Below the pieces are notes generated by a model. It had not been told where the DNA came from and ran no database searches. It saw nothing but the letters and a program-made list of their open reading frames with translations. From assembly GCA_009841335.1 (NCBI GenBank), contig VXLY01000112.1, forward strand, positions 26,883-90,882: a stretch of 64,000 nt of DNA, given 5' to 3'. Source of the DNA: Rhodothermaceae bacterium (lineage in GTDB: Bacteria > Bacteroidota > Rhodothermia > Rhodothermales > Bin80). Shown here piece by piece: positions 26,219 to 36,057 of this stretch; position 1 is the first letter of the stretch; each line of letters begins with the position of its first letter. A program made the translations under genes and the position numbers.

Positions 26219-28624
26219 ATGAAAAGATTATTTCAATTGACTTTTGGAGCAATGATCACTCTGGCGTTCTTTCAGTCTGCGAATGCGCAGGATTGGGGAC
26301 GTATTGAAGGCACCGTTTACGTTGCCGAGGGCATTATGGCAACGGATGCTACGGTTAGCCTAGTGGGTTTGAACTACGTTCAGCAAGTTGATGAATCTGG
26401 ACGATACGTGTTTGAAGAAGTGCCCTCCGGTTCGGTACTTCTACGCGTTACGAGTCTGCGTTGGGGGCGGAATTCAATATCAGTCACAGTTGTGGCAGGA
26501 GAAACGACGGAAGCAAATATTCAGGTGCTACGTGATGTTCACTTGGAAGAGATTGTTGTTTCGACAGGTCCAGTGGCTCTTACCCGGTCCGAGCTGGTGA
26601 ATCCGATAGGGGTTCTGACAGGCCGGGACCTTATTGAATCAAGTGCACTCAGCCTGGGGGAATCTTTGAAGGAGATGCCAGGAATTTCATCATCATATTT
26701 TGGTCCGGCAATCAGCCGACCGATTATTGGTGGGGTTGGAGGTAGCCGAGTGAAAATTCTTCAGCAGGGCGTGGAGACAGGCGATCTTAGCGATCAGGGT
26801 GCAGATCACGCGATGAATATTGACGCTTTTGATGCTGGGCGGATTGAGATTATTCGTGGACCAAGTGCGCTTCTGTATGGAAGCAATGCAACTGGCGGGG
26901 TCGTAAATATTATTGATGGTCGGGTTCCAAATGAGCGGCCGGCAGGCTTTGTTGAAGGAAGCTTAATGGGCAGGATTGGATCAGTAGCAGATGAGCGAGG
27001 TGGAGGTGGAAATATATCTGGAGCTTTCGGGAACATCGTTTGGCGTGCCCGTGGCCTGGTGCGTGAAAGTGGCGATATTGCAACACCGGAATTCATGCCC
27101 GAAGAGGAGCATGACGAACATGATGAACATGATGAAGATCATGAAGAAGAACACCATGAAGAAGAGGAGCATGAAGAAGAGGAACATGCTGAGGAGTATT
27201 TAACTAGTATTGAGAACTCCGGGAGTTCACTGACCAGGGGGTCGTTTGGCTTATCCTGGATTGGTCGACGCGGATATTTTGGAGGTGCCGTGACGGTGCA
27301 TAACAATAATCATGGTGTTCCGGGCCATGCTCATCACGGGCACGAGGAGGAGCATGATGAAGATCATGAGGATGAGGATCATGATGATGAGGATCATGAT
27401 GATGAAGATCATGAGGATGAAGAAGGCGTCGGAGAAGTGACTGCAGATATGACCTCCACAACATACGATCTTGAAGGTGCGTACCGCTTCTCCAACACGA
27501 TTCTTCGGGGAATACGCTTCAGGGCCGCCCTCACTGACTACGAAACTGCCGAAGTGGAACATATTGAAGAAGGGGAAGAGGAGGGAGTCAGCACTATTTT
27601 GGGCAGGGATCAGTTGGAAGGTCGTTTGGAATTGGATCATGTGCTTGCTACCAATATGGTAGGGGTAGCCGGCATACAGATTGCGAACAGTGAACTGACG
27701 ATTGAGGGGAGTGAGGCTTTCCTGCCAGATGCGCTGTCAACCGGTATTGGTGTATTTGCACTTGAACGCATAAACCTCGACGCATTGAGGTTTGAGCTTT
27801 CCGGTCGCATGCAATGGCAAACACATGATCCAAGAGAATCCGGGATGAGAGAAAGATCCTTCTCGGCTTTAAGTTTGAGTGGAGGCGTGAACTACCAAAG
27901 AAGCGAGGACGTCAGATTTTCCCTCAGTTGGGCCCGTGCGTCAAAGATGCCGGATGTGACGGAATTGTACGCCCAGGGATTGCATACCTCAACACGTGCT
28001 GTGGAGATAGGTAATGAAAATCTAGAAGTCGAAACGACCAACGGACTAACAATCGCCAGCCACATTCAGAAAGATCTTTTGGAGGCAACGATCAGCGCGT
28101 ACACAAATCACGCGAACAACTTTATATATCTTGCGCCGACGGAACGGGAAGAAGAGGGCAATCCGGTTTACCAGATGAATCAGGCCGAGGCCAGAATTTC
28201 GGGGGTCGAAGTTGATACAAGGTTTGAATTGCTGCACGGGTCAACGTCACACTTGGTGCTGCGTTTGTGGGGTGACTTTGTGAGAGGGCGATTGGTTGAA
28301 AACGAAGAGGATCTGCCTCGCATGCCCCCCTTGCGTGTGGGGGCAGGGCTTGGGTACGATTTCGGCAATTTTGGTATTGACTTTTCCGTGAAACATGTGA
28401 CTGATCAGGAAAAGGTGTTTCCGGGAGAAGAGGAGACCCATGGTTATACCATGGTCAACGCCACCGGGAGATACCGCAGGGTTATAGGCTCTACAGTTCA
28501 GATTTTATCCATTCAGGGCATAAACTTGACGGATGTTCTCGCGCGGGAGCATACGTCGTTTGTGAAGGGCCTGGTGCCATTGCCCGGTCGGGATATCCGG
28601 TTATCCTACACATTTGTGTTCTAG
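26219..28624 (+). CDS. TonB-dependent receptor with His/Asp/Glu-rich loops, probable metal importer
   Basis: An 801-residue outer-membrane receptor. The chosen ATG has AGAGG just upstream and gives a clean Sec signal ending near ANAQ; frames upstream lack one. A carboxypeptidase-like domain (IEGTVYVAEG) is followed by a TonB box (EEIVVSTGPV), a plug (ESLKEMPGISSSYFG, VKILQQGVETGDLSDQG, IEIIRGPSALLYGSNATGGVVN) and a barrel ending in LSYTFVF. Two extracellular-type inserts, about residues 295-326 and 365-403, consist mostly of H, E and D, some in HDDED repeats. Similar His-rich loops occur in the zinc receptor ZnuD, so zinc or another divalent metal is the likely cargo. An AT-rich upstream region has a weak promoter-like TATATTTC at 26114. 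Confidence 0.92.
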   Translation: MKRLFQLTFGAMITLAFFQSANAQDWGRIEGTVYVAEGIMATDATVSLVGLNYVQQVDESGRYVFEEVPSGSVLLRVTSLRWGRNSISVTVVAGETTEANIQVLRDVHLEEIVVSTGPVALTRSELVNPIGVLTGRDLIESSALSLGESLKEMPGISSSYFGPAISRPIIGGVGGSRVKILQQGVETGDLSDQGADHAMNIDAFDAGRIEIIRGPSALLYGSNATGGVVNIIDGRVPNERPAGFVEGSLMGRIGSVADERGGGGNISGAFGNIVWRARGLVRESGDIATPEFMPEEEHDEHDEHDEDHEEEHHEEEEHEEEEHAEEYLTSIENSGSSLTRGSFGLSWIGRRGYFGGAVTVHNNNHGVPGHAHHGHEEEHDEDHEDEDHDDEDHDDEDHEDEEGVGEVTADMTSTTYDLEGAYRFSNTILRGIRFRAALTDYETAEVEHIEEGEEEGVSTILGRDQLEGRLELDHVLATNMVGVAGIQIANSELTIEGSEAFLPDALSTGIGVFALERINLDALRFELSGRMQWQTHDPRESGMRERSFSALSLSGGVNYQRSEDVRFSLSWARASKMPDVTELYAQGLHTSTRAVEIGNENLEVETTNGLTIASHIQKDLLEATISAYTNHANNFIYLAPTEREEEGNPVYQMNQAEARISGVEVDTRFELLHGSTSHLVLRLWGDFVRGRLVENEEDLPRMPPLRVGAGLGYDFGNFGIDFSVKHVTDQEKVFPGEEETHGYTMVNATGRYRRVIGSTVQILSIQGINLTDVLAREHTSFVKGLVPLPGRDIRLSYTFVF

Positions 28625-28988
28625 TACAGGATATTGCGACTGACTGATTTACCTCTCAAGGCGTGTCGGAATAGCATTGCCGGGAGGAGTAGAGGTCGTC
28701 TCTCGCGGACAGTTGATTTGCCGGTAGTGAAACGGGATAGTTTTTGGGGTGTATGCATTACTGGACCGATTTAAGGGGACGTCGTGATTCAATTTCAAGG
28801 GTCCTCGGGGTCACCGATATGAACGCTTTTTTTGGCGCAGTTGTCCCACTCTGGGATGCCGATGGCAGATACAGCTATACACTGTCATGCAATACTGTCA
28901 ACATTTTCTCAATAGACGACTCGCCTTGAAGGTTACAGTTAAGTACATAATGCCTTAGCTTACCCGTCGGTCAGTATCCGCTATTGTT
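28625..28988. other. Gene-free stretch before the DUF1800 gene
   Basis: The 364 bases hold only short frames without recognisable features. No terminator with a T-run was found after the receptor gene. Presumably it contains the promoter of the DUF1800/DUF1501 pair. Confidence 0.4.
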
Positions 28989-30608
28989 GTGTCAGATCCT
29001 CTTTTTGAAGTTCCTCGCAGATTTCGTCATTACTTCAAGGAGCGCGGACAAAAGCCCTCCACAAGTGAAGTATTGTCAGCCCCAGCGCAGACGAGCGCAG
29101 GTTTGGATCCTTATGATCAGCCCCTCACACGTCGAGAGGCGGCGCATCTGTTTCGAAGGATTGCATTCGGTGGCAGTACTGCCCAGGTAGAAGCAGTTGC
29201 CGGACGTTTAGCTCCCGAGGCGGTACATCAGATCGTGCAGGAGGGAATTCAAAGCCCGATGCCTGCTCCTCCTTCCTGGCATCAAGACTGGCCTCCGTGG
29301 GGGGAATCAGACCGTGTCAAACAGGCTTATTTTGACAAACAGTTTAGCTGGGCAGCGGAGCTCAGCGCTGTTTGGCTCAAGCAGAAGGTCGAAAATGGTC
29401 TACGTGACCGAATGACGCTTTTTTGGCACGATCACTTTGCAACAGAGCGCGCTACATATTTCTACGCCATTCTGGCTCACAAGCACCTCACTACATTGCG
29501 CAAATACGCGCTGGGAAACTTCAGGGATTTCGTCGTTGCCGTCGGAATTGATCCCGCGATGCTGATCTACCTTGACGGTAGACTCAGTACGCGGCAGAAT
29601 CCTAACGAAAATTATGCCAGGGAGCTTGTTGAACTCTTCACAATGGGACAGTTCGACAAGCATGGCAATCCCAACTACACACAGGATGACATTGTAGAGC
29701 TGTCAAGAGCACTGACAGGCTATCAGGTGGACTACAGGTTTTTCAGGGCGCATTTAACACAGAGTTTGCGGGATGCCACAAACAAAACCATCTTCGGCAG
29801 AACCGAACGGTTTGACTTTGGGGGGGCGCATCTTGTACTATTTGAGGAACGAGCTCCCCAGATTGCAGACTTCATGGCACGCAAGCTTTACAGGGAATTT
29901 GTTTATATAACGCCGCATGAGGCCGTCGTTGAGCAGCTCGCTCAATGCTTTCTAGATAACAATTTTGAAATCGCTCCGGTACTGGAAGCCTTGTTCTCCA
30001 GCCGTCACTTTTATTCAGAGGAGGTGATCGGGGCACAAATAAAGAGCCCGGCCGCAATGTTTGTCGGCATTCTGCGGGCTTTCGGGCAGGGCGTTCCCCC
30101 ACGTTCTGGACTGAACTCCATCCGTTACGGGATGAAGCGTCTGTCCCAAGATATTTTTGATCCGCCCAGTGTCGCCGGCTGGCCCGGGTACCGGAGTTGG
30201 ATCTCGACCTCCTCGTTACCTGAACGATGGTCACAGCTCAGTAAGCTGTTACAGCCGATCCAGTTCGGGATTTTCAATCTGAACGGAGTCAAACTTGCCC
30301 GGGAACTTGTCGATGAAAATGATGATATGGCGGTGTTTAAAGTTCCGGTGGCAATCGCCGAACGCCTTTTGGCCGTACCACTTGAGGACATCTCTATTGA
30401 TGCACCACCCGAATTCGCCGGCGACTTGATCACCCATCCAATTCCTGACGAAATACAGAACGGTCCGAGCTATGTTCTGGATCTGACGCGCATTTTTCTT
30501 CGCGGTTTTCCATGGTACAGCTGGAGCCTTAGTCGGCAGGGGATCGCGTACCAGACGATGGAATACATCAGGTGGATAGCCGGGTTGCCGGAGTATCAGC
30601 TCAACTAG
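28989..30608 (+). CDS. DUF1800 domain-containing protein
   Basis: A 539-residue protein with a GTG start. Typical DUF1800 motifs are LTRREAAHLFRRIAFGG near the N-terminus, RMTLFWHDHFAT, NPNENYARELVELFTMG and SPAAMFVGILRAFG followed by PPSVAGWPG. The family is common in Bacteroidota, Planctomycetes and Proteobacteria, is nearly always encoded beside a DUF1501 protein, and has no settled biochemical function. No signal peptide is visible at this start, which is odd for a partner of a secreted protein; the true start could lie elsewhere. The DUF1501 gene begins 5 bases after the stop if its inner ATG is used. Confidence 0.9.
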   Translation: MSDPLFEVPRRFRHYFKERGQKPSTSEVLSAPAQTSAGLDPYDQPLTRREAAHLFRRIAFGGSTAQVEAVAGRLAPEAVHQIVQEGIQSPMPAPPSWHQDWPPWGESDRVKQAYFDKQFSWAAELSAVWLKQKVENGLRDRMTLFWHDHFATERATYFYAILAHKHLTTLRKYALGNFRDFVVAVGIDPAMLIYLDGRLSTRQNPNENYARELVELFTMGQFDKHGNPNYTQDDIVELSRALTGYQVDYRFFRAHLTQSLRDATNKTIFGRTERFDFGGAHLVLFEERAPQIADFMARKLYREFVYITPHEAVVEQLAQCFLDNNFEIAPVLEALFSSRHFYSEEVIGAQIKSPAAMFVGILRAFGQGVPPRSGLNSIRYGMKRLSQDIFDPPSVAGWPGYRSWISTSSLPERWSQLSKLLQPIQFGIFNLNGVKLARELVDENDDMAVFKVPVAIAERLLAVPLEDISIDAPPEFAGDLITHPIPDEIQNGPSYVLDLTRIFLRGFPWYSWSLSRQGIAYQTMEYIRWIAGLPEYQLN

Positions 30609-30613
30609 GAATC

Positions 30614-32251
30614 ATGGAGCACGGAGTAAGCGAGCGATTTGGAAGCTGTCTGGAGCACGGATGTGCACACACGGATGAGCACAGTCTGTGGTCACGAAGG
30701 AATTTCCTGACCAGTCTGGGGCAGGCCATCGGTTCCTCAATAGTGCTGGGTTCCACGACCATCAATGCATTGGCAAGCTCCCCCGTGCTGGATATGCTTC
30801 ACCGTCACGATTCCGAGCGGATACTGGTACTGCTGCAGCTTGGGGGTGGGAATGACGGTCTTAATACGATTATTCCAGTTGAAGATGGTTATTATTTTCG
30901 TGCACGTCCGACGCTCTCTATCCCCAAACGGGTAGCCCTGCCATTGACGGATACGTTGGGACTGCATCCTGCGCTGAATACATTGCGCGGGCGCTACAAT
31001 GATGGACAGATGGCCATTATCCAGGGAGTCGGATACAAGGATTCAAGCTTATCGCACTTTGACGGTACCGATAATTGGATGTCGGGCACGACATCGGTCG
31101 GGCATGATGCATCTGGATGGGTAGGGCGAAAGCTGGAGTTCAGTCACCCCGACTTTGAAACAAAGCCGCGTGAGTATCCTCTGGCCGTTCAGGTAGGCGG
31201 TATTTCCTCGCGACTGTTTGACGGACGCGAGAACGGAATGGGGATGACCATGGCCAATGTGGAGGTATTTCGGCGGCTCGTGCGGACAGGTCGGTTGTTT
31301 GACGAAAACACTGCTCCAGATAATGCTTACGGCGACGAGGTTGCTTTCGTGCGTCGTATAGCCAATGATACATTTACTTACGGCCGGGCCGTCCAGGAAG
31401 CTGCTGCGAGGGCAGGCAATGCCATTTCGTATCCGCGAGTTGTGCCAGCGTACCTCACCGACAGGCTTTCCATAGTCGCCCGTCTCATCAAAGGCAGGCT
31501 GGGGGCGCGGGTGTATCATGTTGGTTTGGGTGGATTCGATACACACGGTTCACAGGGTAGTGTGTATGGACGTCACGCAACGCTGCTTAAAGCTATGGCA
31601 GAGACGGTAAATGCTTTTCTGAATGACCTGGGTGAGCTCAGCAAGGAGGTGCTGGTCATGACTTTTTCGGAGTTCGGCAGACGGGTCAACGAGAACGGCT
31701 CGGACGGGACCGATCATGGTACCGCAGCGCCGTTGTTCCTGTTTGGACCGGGCGTCAAAGGCGGGATCCTCGGCGATACACCGTCACTTCGTGATCTGGA
31801 TGCTCATGGCAACCTCAAGTATGGAATTGATTTTCGTGCTGTTTATTCGACGGTGCTGCAACACTGGTTTGGTTTCACAGGTCCTGCCAGTGCCCAGGTC
31901 CTGGGTGAATCGTTTGATCCGCTGGACATTATTGCCAATCCATCGGATCCTACATTTACCGGTGCTGAGTCAACAGCTGAAGTTCCCGATTCCTTTGTAT
32001 TGCATCAGAATTACCCCAACCCATTCAACCCTGCGACGACTATTGAGTACCGGCTTGGAGTACCGGGCAGCGTTACGCTTGATGTTATTGATTTAACGGG
32101 GCGAAGGATAGAGACATTGGTGGACCGTATGCAGCCGCCCGGACAGTACTCTGTTCAATTTGATGCTGCCGGGCTACCAAGCGGGACCTATCTCTACCAA
32201 TTGCGTGTGGGTACTCAGGTAGCCTCGCGCAGAATGGTCCTGCTCAGATAG
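30614..32251 (+). CDS. DUF1501 domain-containing protein with T9SS sorting domain
   Basis: A 545-residue protein. A twin-arginine-like motif (SRRNFLTSLGQAIGSS) precedes the DUF1501 domain (VLLQLGGGNDGLNTIIPV, GVGYKDSSLSHFDG, GGFDTHGSQ, VMTFSEFGRRVNENGSDGTDHG), a fold of the alkaline-phosphatase/sulfatase type. The final ~85 residues form a type A T9SS sorting domain (NYPNPFNPATTIEYRL ... LPSGTYLYQL ... VLLR), so it should be exported and displayed or released at the surface. The start used is the ATG at 30614; the frame also has an ATG at 30572 inside the upstream gene. Its end overlaps the convergent pnuC gene by 37 bases. Enzymatic activity is not established for this family. Confidence 0.92.
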   Translation: MEHGVSERFGSCLEHGCAHTDEHSLWSRRNFLTSLGQAIGSSIVLGSTTINALASSPVLDMLHRHDSERILVLLQLGGGNDGLNTIIPVEDGYYFRARPTLSIPKRVALPLTDTLGLHPALNTLRGRYNDGQMAIIQGVGYKDSSLSHFDGTDNWMSGTTSVGHDASGWVGRKLEFSHPDFETKPREYPLAVQVGGISSRLFDGRENGMGMTMANVEVFRRLVRTGRLFDENTAPDNAYGDEVAFVRRIANDTFTYGRAVQEAAARAGNAISYPRVVPAYLTDRLSIVARLIKGRLGARVYHVGLGGFDTHGSQGSVYGRHATLLKAMAETVNAFLNDLGELSKEVLVMTFSEFGRRVNENGSDGTDHGTAAPLFLFGPGVKGGILGDTPSLRDLDAHGNLKYGIDFRAVYSTVLQHWFGFTGPASAQVLGESFDPLDIIANPSDPTFTGAESTAEVPDSFVLHQNYPNPFNPATTIEYRLGVPGSVTLDVIDLTGRRIETLVDRMQPPGQYSVQFDAAGLPSGTYLYQLRVGTQVASRRMVLLR

Positions 32252-32826
32252 GAAGTTCGCCACGCGATATATCCTGTGGTAGCCAGTCCGAGGTAGAGTA
32301 CGTAGAGCAGAAGCGTAAAATAGAGTTCAGTGGCGAAAAAGAGACCAACATAGATCGCGTCAGTCACAATCCAGACGAGCCAGCTCTCGAGAATTTTGCG
32401 TGCAGCCATCCAGCTTGCAATCACGCTGAGCGTGGTCGTCAGGGCTTCTGTTAGCGGATAGGGCGATTCGGTCACGTAGTATTTAAGCAGCAGTGCAAAT
32501 CCTGCGGTTCCCGCTACGGTCAAAGTAAGAAGTATTATACCAACCACGGGACGGAGTCGGGTGACCAGCAATGTTCCCCCGTCGGGCCCACCGGTTAACC
32601 AGGAACGCCATCCATAGATAGATATGCCAACGAATAGCCCCTGGAGGAGCATAGTTGTGTAGAGACGGTCCTCAAAGAATACAACGGCAAAAAGCAGACT
32701 GCTGATGATGGCAACCGGCCAGGTCCAGATGTTTTGGCGAACATTAAACCAAACGCACAGGACGCCCGTAAGCACAGCGGCGACTTCCAAAGGCCGCTCT
32801 TCAAGAAATTCCAGGAGAGTATTCAC
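32215..32826 (-). CDS. pnuC: PnuC-type nicotinamide riboside transporter
   Basis: A 203-residue integral membrane protein with about seven hydrophobic helices. PnuC features include the N-terminal WFNVRQNIWTWPVAIISSLLF, LYTTMLLQGLFVGISIYGW and WLVWIVTDAIYVGLF. PnuC imports nicotinamide riboside for NAD salvage by facilitated diffusion. It is the last gene of the long minus-strand run and overlaps the upstream FG-GAP gene by 4 bases. nadC of the de novo NAD pathway is in the same run. Confidence 0.93.
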   Translation of the reverse strand: MNTLLEFLEERPLEVAAVLTGVLCVWFNVRQNIWTWPVAIISSLLFAVVFFEDRLYTTMLLQGLFVGISIYGWRSWLTGGPDGGTLLVTRLRPVVGIILLTLTVAGTAGFALLLKYYVTESPYPLTEALTTTLSVIASWMAARKILESWLVWIVTDAIYVGLFFATELYFTLLLYVLYLGLATTGYIAWRTSYLSRTILREAT

Positions 32827-34022
32827 CGGATCTGAATAACATAAGCCGCTCCCGCATCCGTGCTGCCTGCTGCACCAATCAGAGCAGTCTGTTTGTATAG
32901 ATCAATAGAGTTGCCGAAAGCAGCTTCCCCAATATCTATGATTCCCTGGTAGTGCCATTGTCCATTGCTGCGGGCAAATATGTAGACCACGCGATCAACA
33001 TTGAAATTCAAACGGAGTTGTTCGTCGTAGCCAACAACAAGGGCTCGATCCCCGTACAGTGCTACTTCTGTACCGAAAGCCCCTTTCCGGTAGGGCGTAG
33101 GGGGTTCCAGCGTAGCAGTTTTGATCCAGGCTCCGGTTGAATCGCGTGCGAATAAAGTAGCCTGCCCGGACTCATTCCGGCCAGCCGTAGTCTGTCCAAC
33201 CAGCAGCTCATCGCCGTGCAGGTCCAGTGAGATAAAAAAGCCTTCAATTCCTCCCAGCCGAGCAATCTCTGACCAGGATTCCTCCCGATCAGATTCAAAT
33301 AGATAAACTGAGCCTGCGCGCCCGCTGAAATAGGCACTGCCTGCGACCGCCAGGCGGTCAAGGTGGAGTGTGGCGCTACCGCCAAAAATACCGGTCGACA
33401 CGTCGTCGCTGCCAGTCACTCTTTGCTTCAACGACCAAGTGCCATTGACTTTTTCGTAGATGTAGGCAGTGCCGTGCAGTTGACTACCACGTGTTGCATC
33501 ACCGGCAGTTGTAAAGAGTATTCGATCGTCATGCACGGCTACGGCGGCACCTGCCGGTCCCTCCCGGTTATGGCCGGTGCTAGTAAGGCGCCCGGTCTGG
33601 GTCCAGTTGCCTGTATCGTTCCGTTCAAACACATAGACCGCATTCGAACGCTCGGTAGCGAAATATTCCTGAGTGCCGGCTACAAGGGCCACATTGCCAT
33701 CAAGCGCAACCTTTCGACCAAAAGCAAGGCCTTCCTCACAATCCGAAGGGACAAGCCGTGCTTTTTCATGCCAGTAACCGGTAGAATCCGCCAACTCAAA
33801 GATATAGGCGGCTCCGGCACCTACTCCACAGGATGCTTCCCCACTTGCCCCAACGATCGCACGGGATCCGTCCAGCGCTACCGAAGTTCCGAAATAGTTG
33901 CCACTGGTTGTGTCTGCGTGAGGCAGCCGTGTGATCTGGGCGTGCGCGCATAATGTGCAGACCAATCCCCCAACGAGTACCGTGCCGAATTTTAGAAGAC
34001 ATCTCTGAGTGTAAGCGTTCAT
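32823..34022 (-). CDS. Exported FG-GAP repeat protein
   Basis: A 399-residue protein with a Sec signal (cleavage near CAHAQ). About seven FG-GAP repeats are visible as FGxxVALDGxxALVGA-type units: YFGTSVALDGSRAIVGA, FGRKVALDGNVALVAG, FGGSATLHLDRLAVAG, FGTEVALYGDRALVVG and FGNSIDLYKQTALIGA, most followed by a VYIFER-like strand. This predicts a seven-bladed integrin-like propeller in the periplasm or outside the cell. It has no lipobox and no sorting domain. It sits between an ABC-F gene and pnuC with a 4-base overlap into pnuC, a curious partner for housekeeping genes. Ligand unknown. Confidence 0.87.
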   Translation of the reverse strand: MNAYTQRCLLKFGTVLVGGLVCTLCAHAQITRLPHADTTSGNYFGTSVALDGSRAIVGASGEASCGVGAGAAYIFELADSTGYWHEKARLVPSDCEEGLAFGRKVALDGNVALVAGTQEYFATERSNAVYVFERNDTGNWTQTGRLTSTGHNREGPAGAAVAVHDDRILFTTAGDATRGSQLHGTAYIYEKVNGTWSLKQRVTGSDDVSTGIFGGSATLHLDRLAVAGSAYFSGRAGSVYLFESDREESWSEIARLGGIEGFFISLDLHGDELLVGQTTAGRNESGQATLFARDSTGAWIKTATLEPPTPYRKGAFGTEVALYGDRALVVGYDEQLRLNFNVDRVVYIFARSNGQWHYQGIIDIGEAAFGNSIDLYKQTALIGAAGSTDAGAAYVIQIR

Positions 34023-34038
34023 TGAAACAATCGGTCGC

Positions 34039-36048
34039 TCACGTACTATGATCTCCCAACGATTCCACTAGCGCCTCCCAGCGTGCATACAGATCGTCCA
34101 GTTCTTTTTGGATAGACGCGTAGTTTGCACTTGCCTCTTTTGCACGCACGGGATTCGAGTAAACGTTCGGATCGGCCAGTGCTTTTTCTGTTGCACGCTT
34201 TCGCGACTCAGCTTCTGCAATCGCTGATTCAGCTTCATCACAGAGCCACTGTTTTTGGTGACGGGTCAGCTCATCTGTGGCAGTTTGTCCATTCATCTGT
34301 GCCTGACGGTACGCACGATTGCGGGCCTCAGCCTCGCGCCGTTTTTCCTCCTTGGTTTTGGGTCCGCCGGACCGCGCGCGGGTTTTGCGGGTCGGCTTTT
34401 TCGCAATTGGGCGCTCGTGCGCAATTCGGCTGAGGGATCCGTGGGTAAGTGCCCATCGATACTCCGAATAAGTACCCTCGTATGTGCGTACCCCGTGATC
34501 GCCTATATACCAGACTACATTGGCGACATGGTCAAGAAAATGTCGATCGTGACTCACAACTACAAAGGTTCCATTGTACTGTCGAAGCGCTTCAATCAAC
34601 ACCTTGATGGACTGGATGTCAAGATGATTGGTCGGCTCGTCCAGTATCAGGAAGTTGGCAGGATTGACAAGTGTTCTGGCGAGTGCGAGGCGACTCTTTT
34701 CGCCCCCGGAAAGGGCTTGGACCGGCTTGAACACATCATCGCCCGTAAACAGAAACGCCCCAAGGAGTGTGCGCAAGTAAACGTCTTCGCGCCCGACGGC
34801 TTCCCGGTCGAGTGATTCAAGTACTGTATCGGTACCAATCAGAGAATCTGCTTGATGCTGGGCAAAGAATCGGGTTTCTACGTTATGCCCTTCCTTTCGT
34901 GACCCTTCAATAGTCTCGCTCCCAAAAAGTATGCACGCCAGGGTTGATTTACCTGCACCGTTTTTGCCGATAAGTGCAATTTTTTGTCCGCGGGAGATCT
35001 CGAGGGGTCCAGCTTTGTCAAATACGCACACGTCCGGCTCTTCTGAACCTGCATAGCTTTTTGAGAATTCGCTTACAGACAAGACTATTCGACCGGACCG
35101 GTTTGGCGACGGGAACCGTATTCGAATCTGGGCATCTGGTGAGTCAGGTGACTGTAGACGCTCAAGTTTTTCGAGATGTTTTATTCGGCTCTGGACTTGG
35201 CGTGCTTTTGATGCTTTGTACCGGAAGCGTGCGATGAACCGCTCGGCCTGGAGGATTTCGCGTTGCTGGTTTTCATAGGCGGCCTGTTCAAGCGTACGCC
35301 GTTTTTCCCGTTCAACCAGGAAGTAATCATAGTTCCCGGCGTATTCTACAATACGGCCGCGATACAGATGTGCGACAGTGTTAATCATCCTGTTGAGGAA
35401 GTACCGGTCGTGTGACACCAGAACAACTGTACCCGCATAGTTACTCAAATATTGTTCCAACCAGTCTATGCTTAGGATGTCAAGGTGATTGGTGGGTTCA
35501 TCAAGCAGCAACACGTCTGGTTTCTGGAGTAGGATACGCGCCAGTGACACCCGCATTCGATAACCTCCAGAGAGGGTTTCTACGGGTCGTGTCAGGTCAT
35601 CAGTTGCGAACCCTAACCCTTCCAGAACCGTTTCTGCCCGTGCCTGTGCGGAATGTGCCTCCTGGATCGCCAGACGTTCGTGGATGGCTTCAAGCTTCCG
35701 CAGAATTTTTGCCTGGTCTGCGCCGGGAAGTTCCAGTGCCTGGGTGAGTGATTCTTCACGATCTTGGAGCTCCTCAATGGCCTCAAAGGCGGTCAATGTT
35801 TCTTCGATCACGGATCGCCTGGAAGTTATTTCCTGTACGTCCTGGGCCAAGTAACCAACCGAGCCGGCACGGGCCACCTCACCGTTATCGGGCTCGAGGT
35901 ATCCCCCTATTACGCGCAGGAGGGTTGTTTTTCCAGCGCCATTGGGACCGATCAAACCGATGCGCTTACCATCCTTTAGGGTCCAGGTCAGCCCTTCAAG
36001 TATCTGGTTTCCCCCAAGTGCAACGTCAATTCCCTGTAGCTGAATCAA
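34039..36048 (-). CDS. ABC-F family ATP-binding protein (Uup/YdiF-like)
   Basis: A 669-residue soluble protein with two ABC domains and no membrane segments. Domain 1 has Walker A GPNGAGKTT, signature LSGGYRMRVS and Walker B LLLDEPTNHLD. Domain 2 has GKNGAGKST, LSGGEKSRLA and LILDEPTNHLD. The linker between them is charged and helical. A C-terminal extension of ~120 residues is rich in Arg/Lys/Glu and predicts a coiled coil, as in Uup-type members. ABC-F proteins act on the ribosome as translation factors or, in some branches, as antibiotic protectors; housekeeping context favours the former. Confidence 0.95.
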   Translation of the reverse strand: MIQLQGIDVALGGNQILEGLTWTLKDGKRIGLIGPNGAGKTTLLRVIGGYLEPDNGEVARAGSVGYLAQDVQEITSRRSVIEETLTAFEAIEELQDREESLTQALELPGADQAKILRKLEAIHERLAIQEAHSAQARAETVLEGLGFATDDLTRPVETLSGGYRMRVSLARILLQKPDVLLLDEPTNHLDILSIDWLEQYLSNYAGTVVLVSHDRYFLNRMINTVAHLYRGRIVEYAGNYDYFLVEREKRRTLEQAAYENQQREILQAERFIARFRYKASKARQVQSRIKHLEKLERLQSPDSPDAQIRIRFPSPNRSGRIVLSVSEFSKSYAGSEEPDVCVFDKAGPLEISRGQKIALIGKNGAGKSTLACILFGSETIEGSRKEGHNVETRFFAQHQADSLIGTDTVLESLDREAVGREDVYLRTLLGAFLFTGDDVFKPVQALSGGEKSRLALARTLVNPANFLILDEPTNHLDIQSIKVLIEALRQYNGTFVVVSHDRHFLDHVANVVWYIGDHGVRTYEGTYSEYRWALTHGSLSRIAHERPIAKKPTRKTRARSGGPKTKEEKRREAEARNRAYRQAQMNGQTATDELTRHQKQWLCDEAESAIAEAESRKRATEKALADPNVYSNPVRAKEASANYASIQKELDDLYARWEALVESLGDHST

Positions 36049-36057
36049 GGTGCCGAA

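Noticed and set aside
27102..27430. Short tandem repeat that could be taken for a CRISPR or VNTR array
   Set aside because: The repeats are 15 bases, without spacers, and encode the His/Asp-rich loops in frame. It is a coding repeat.
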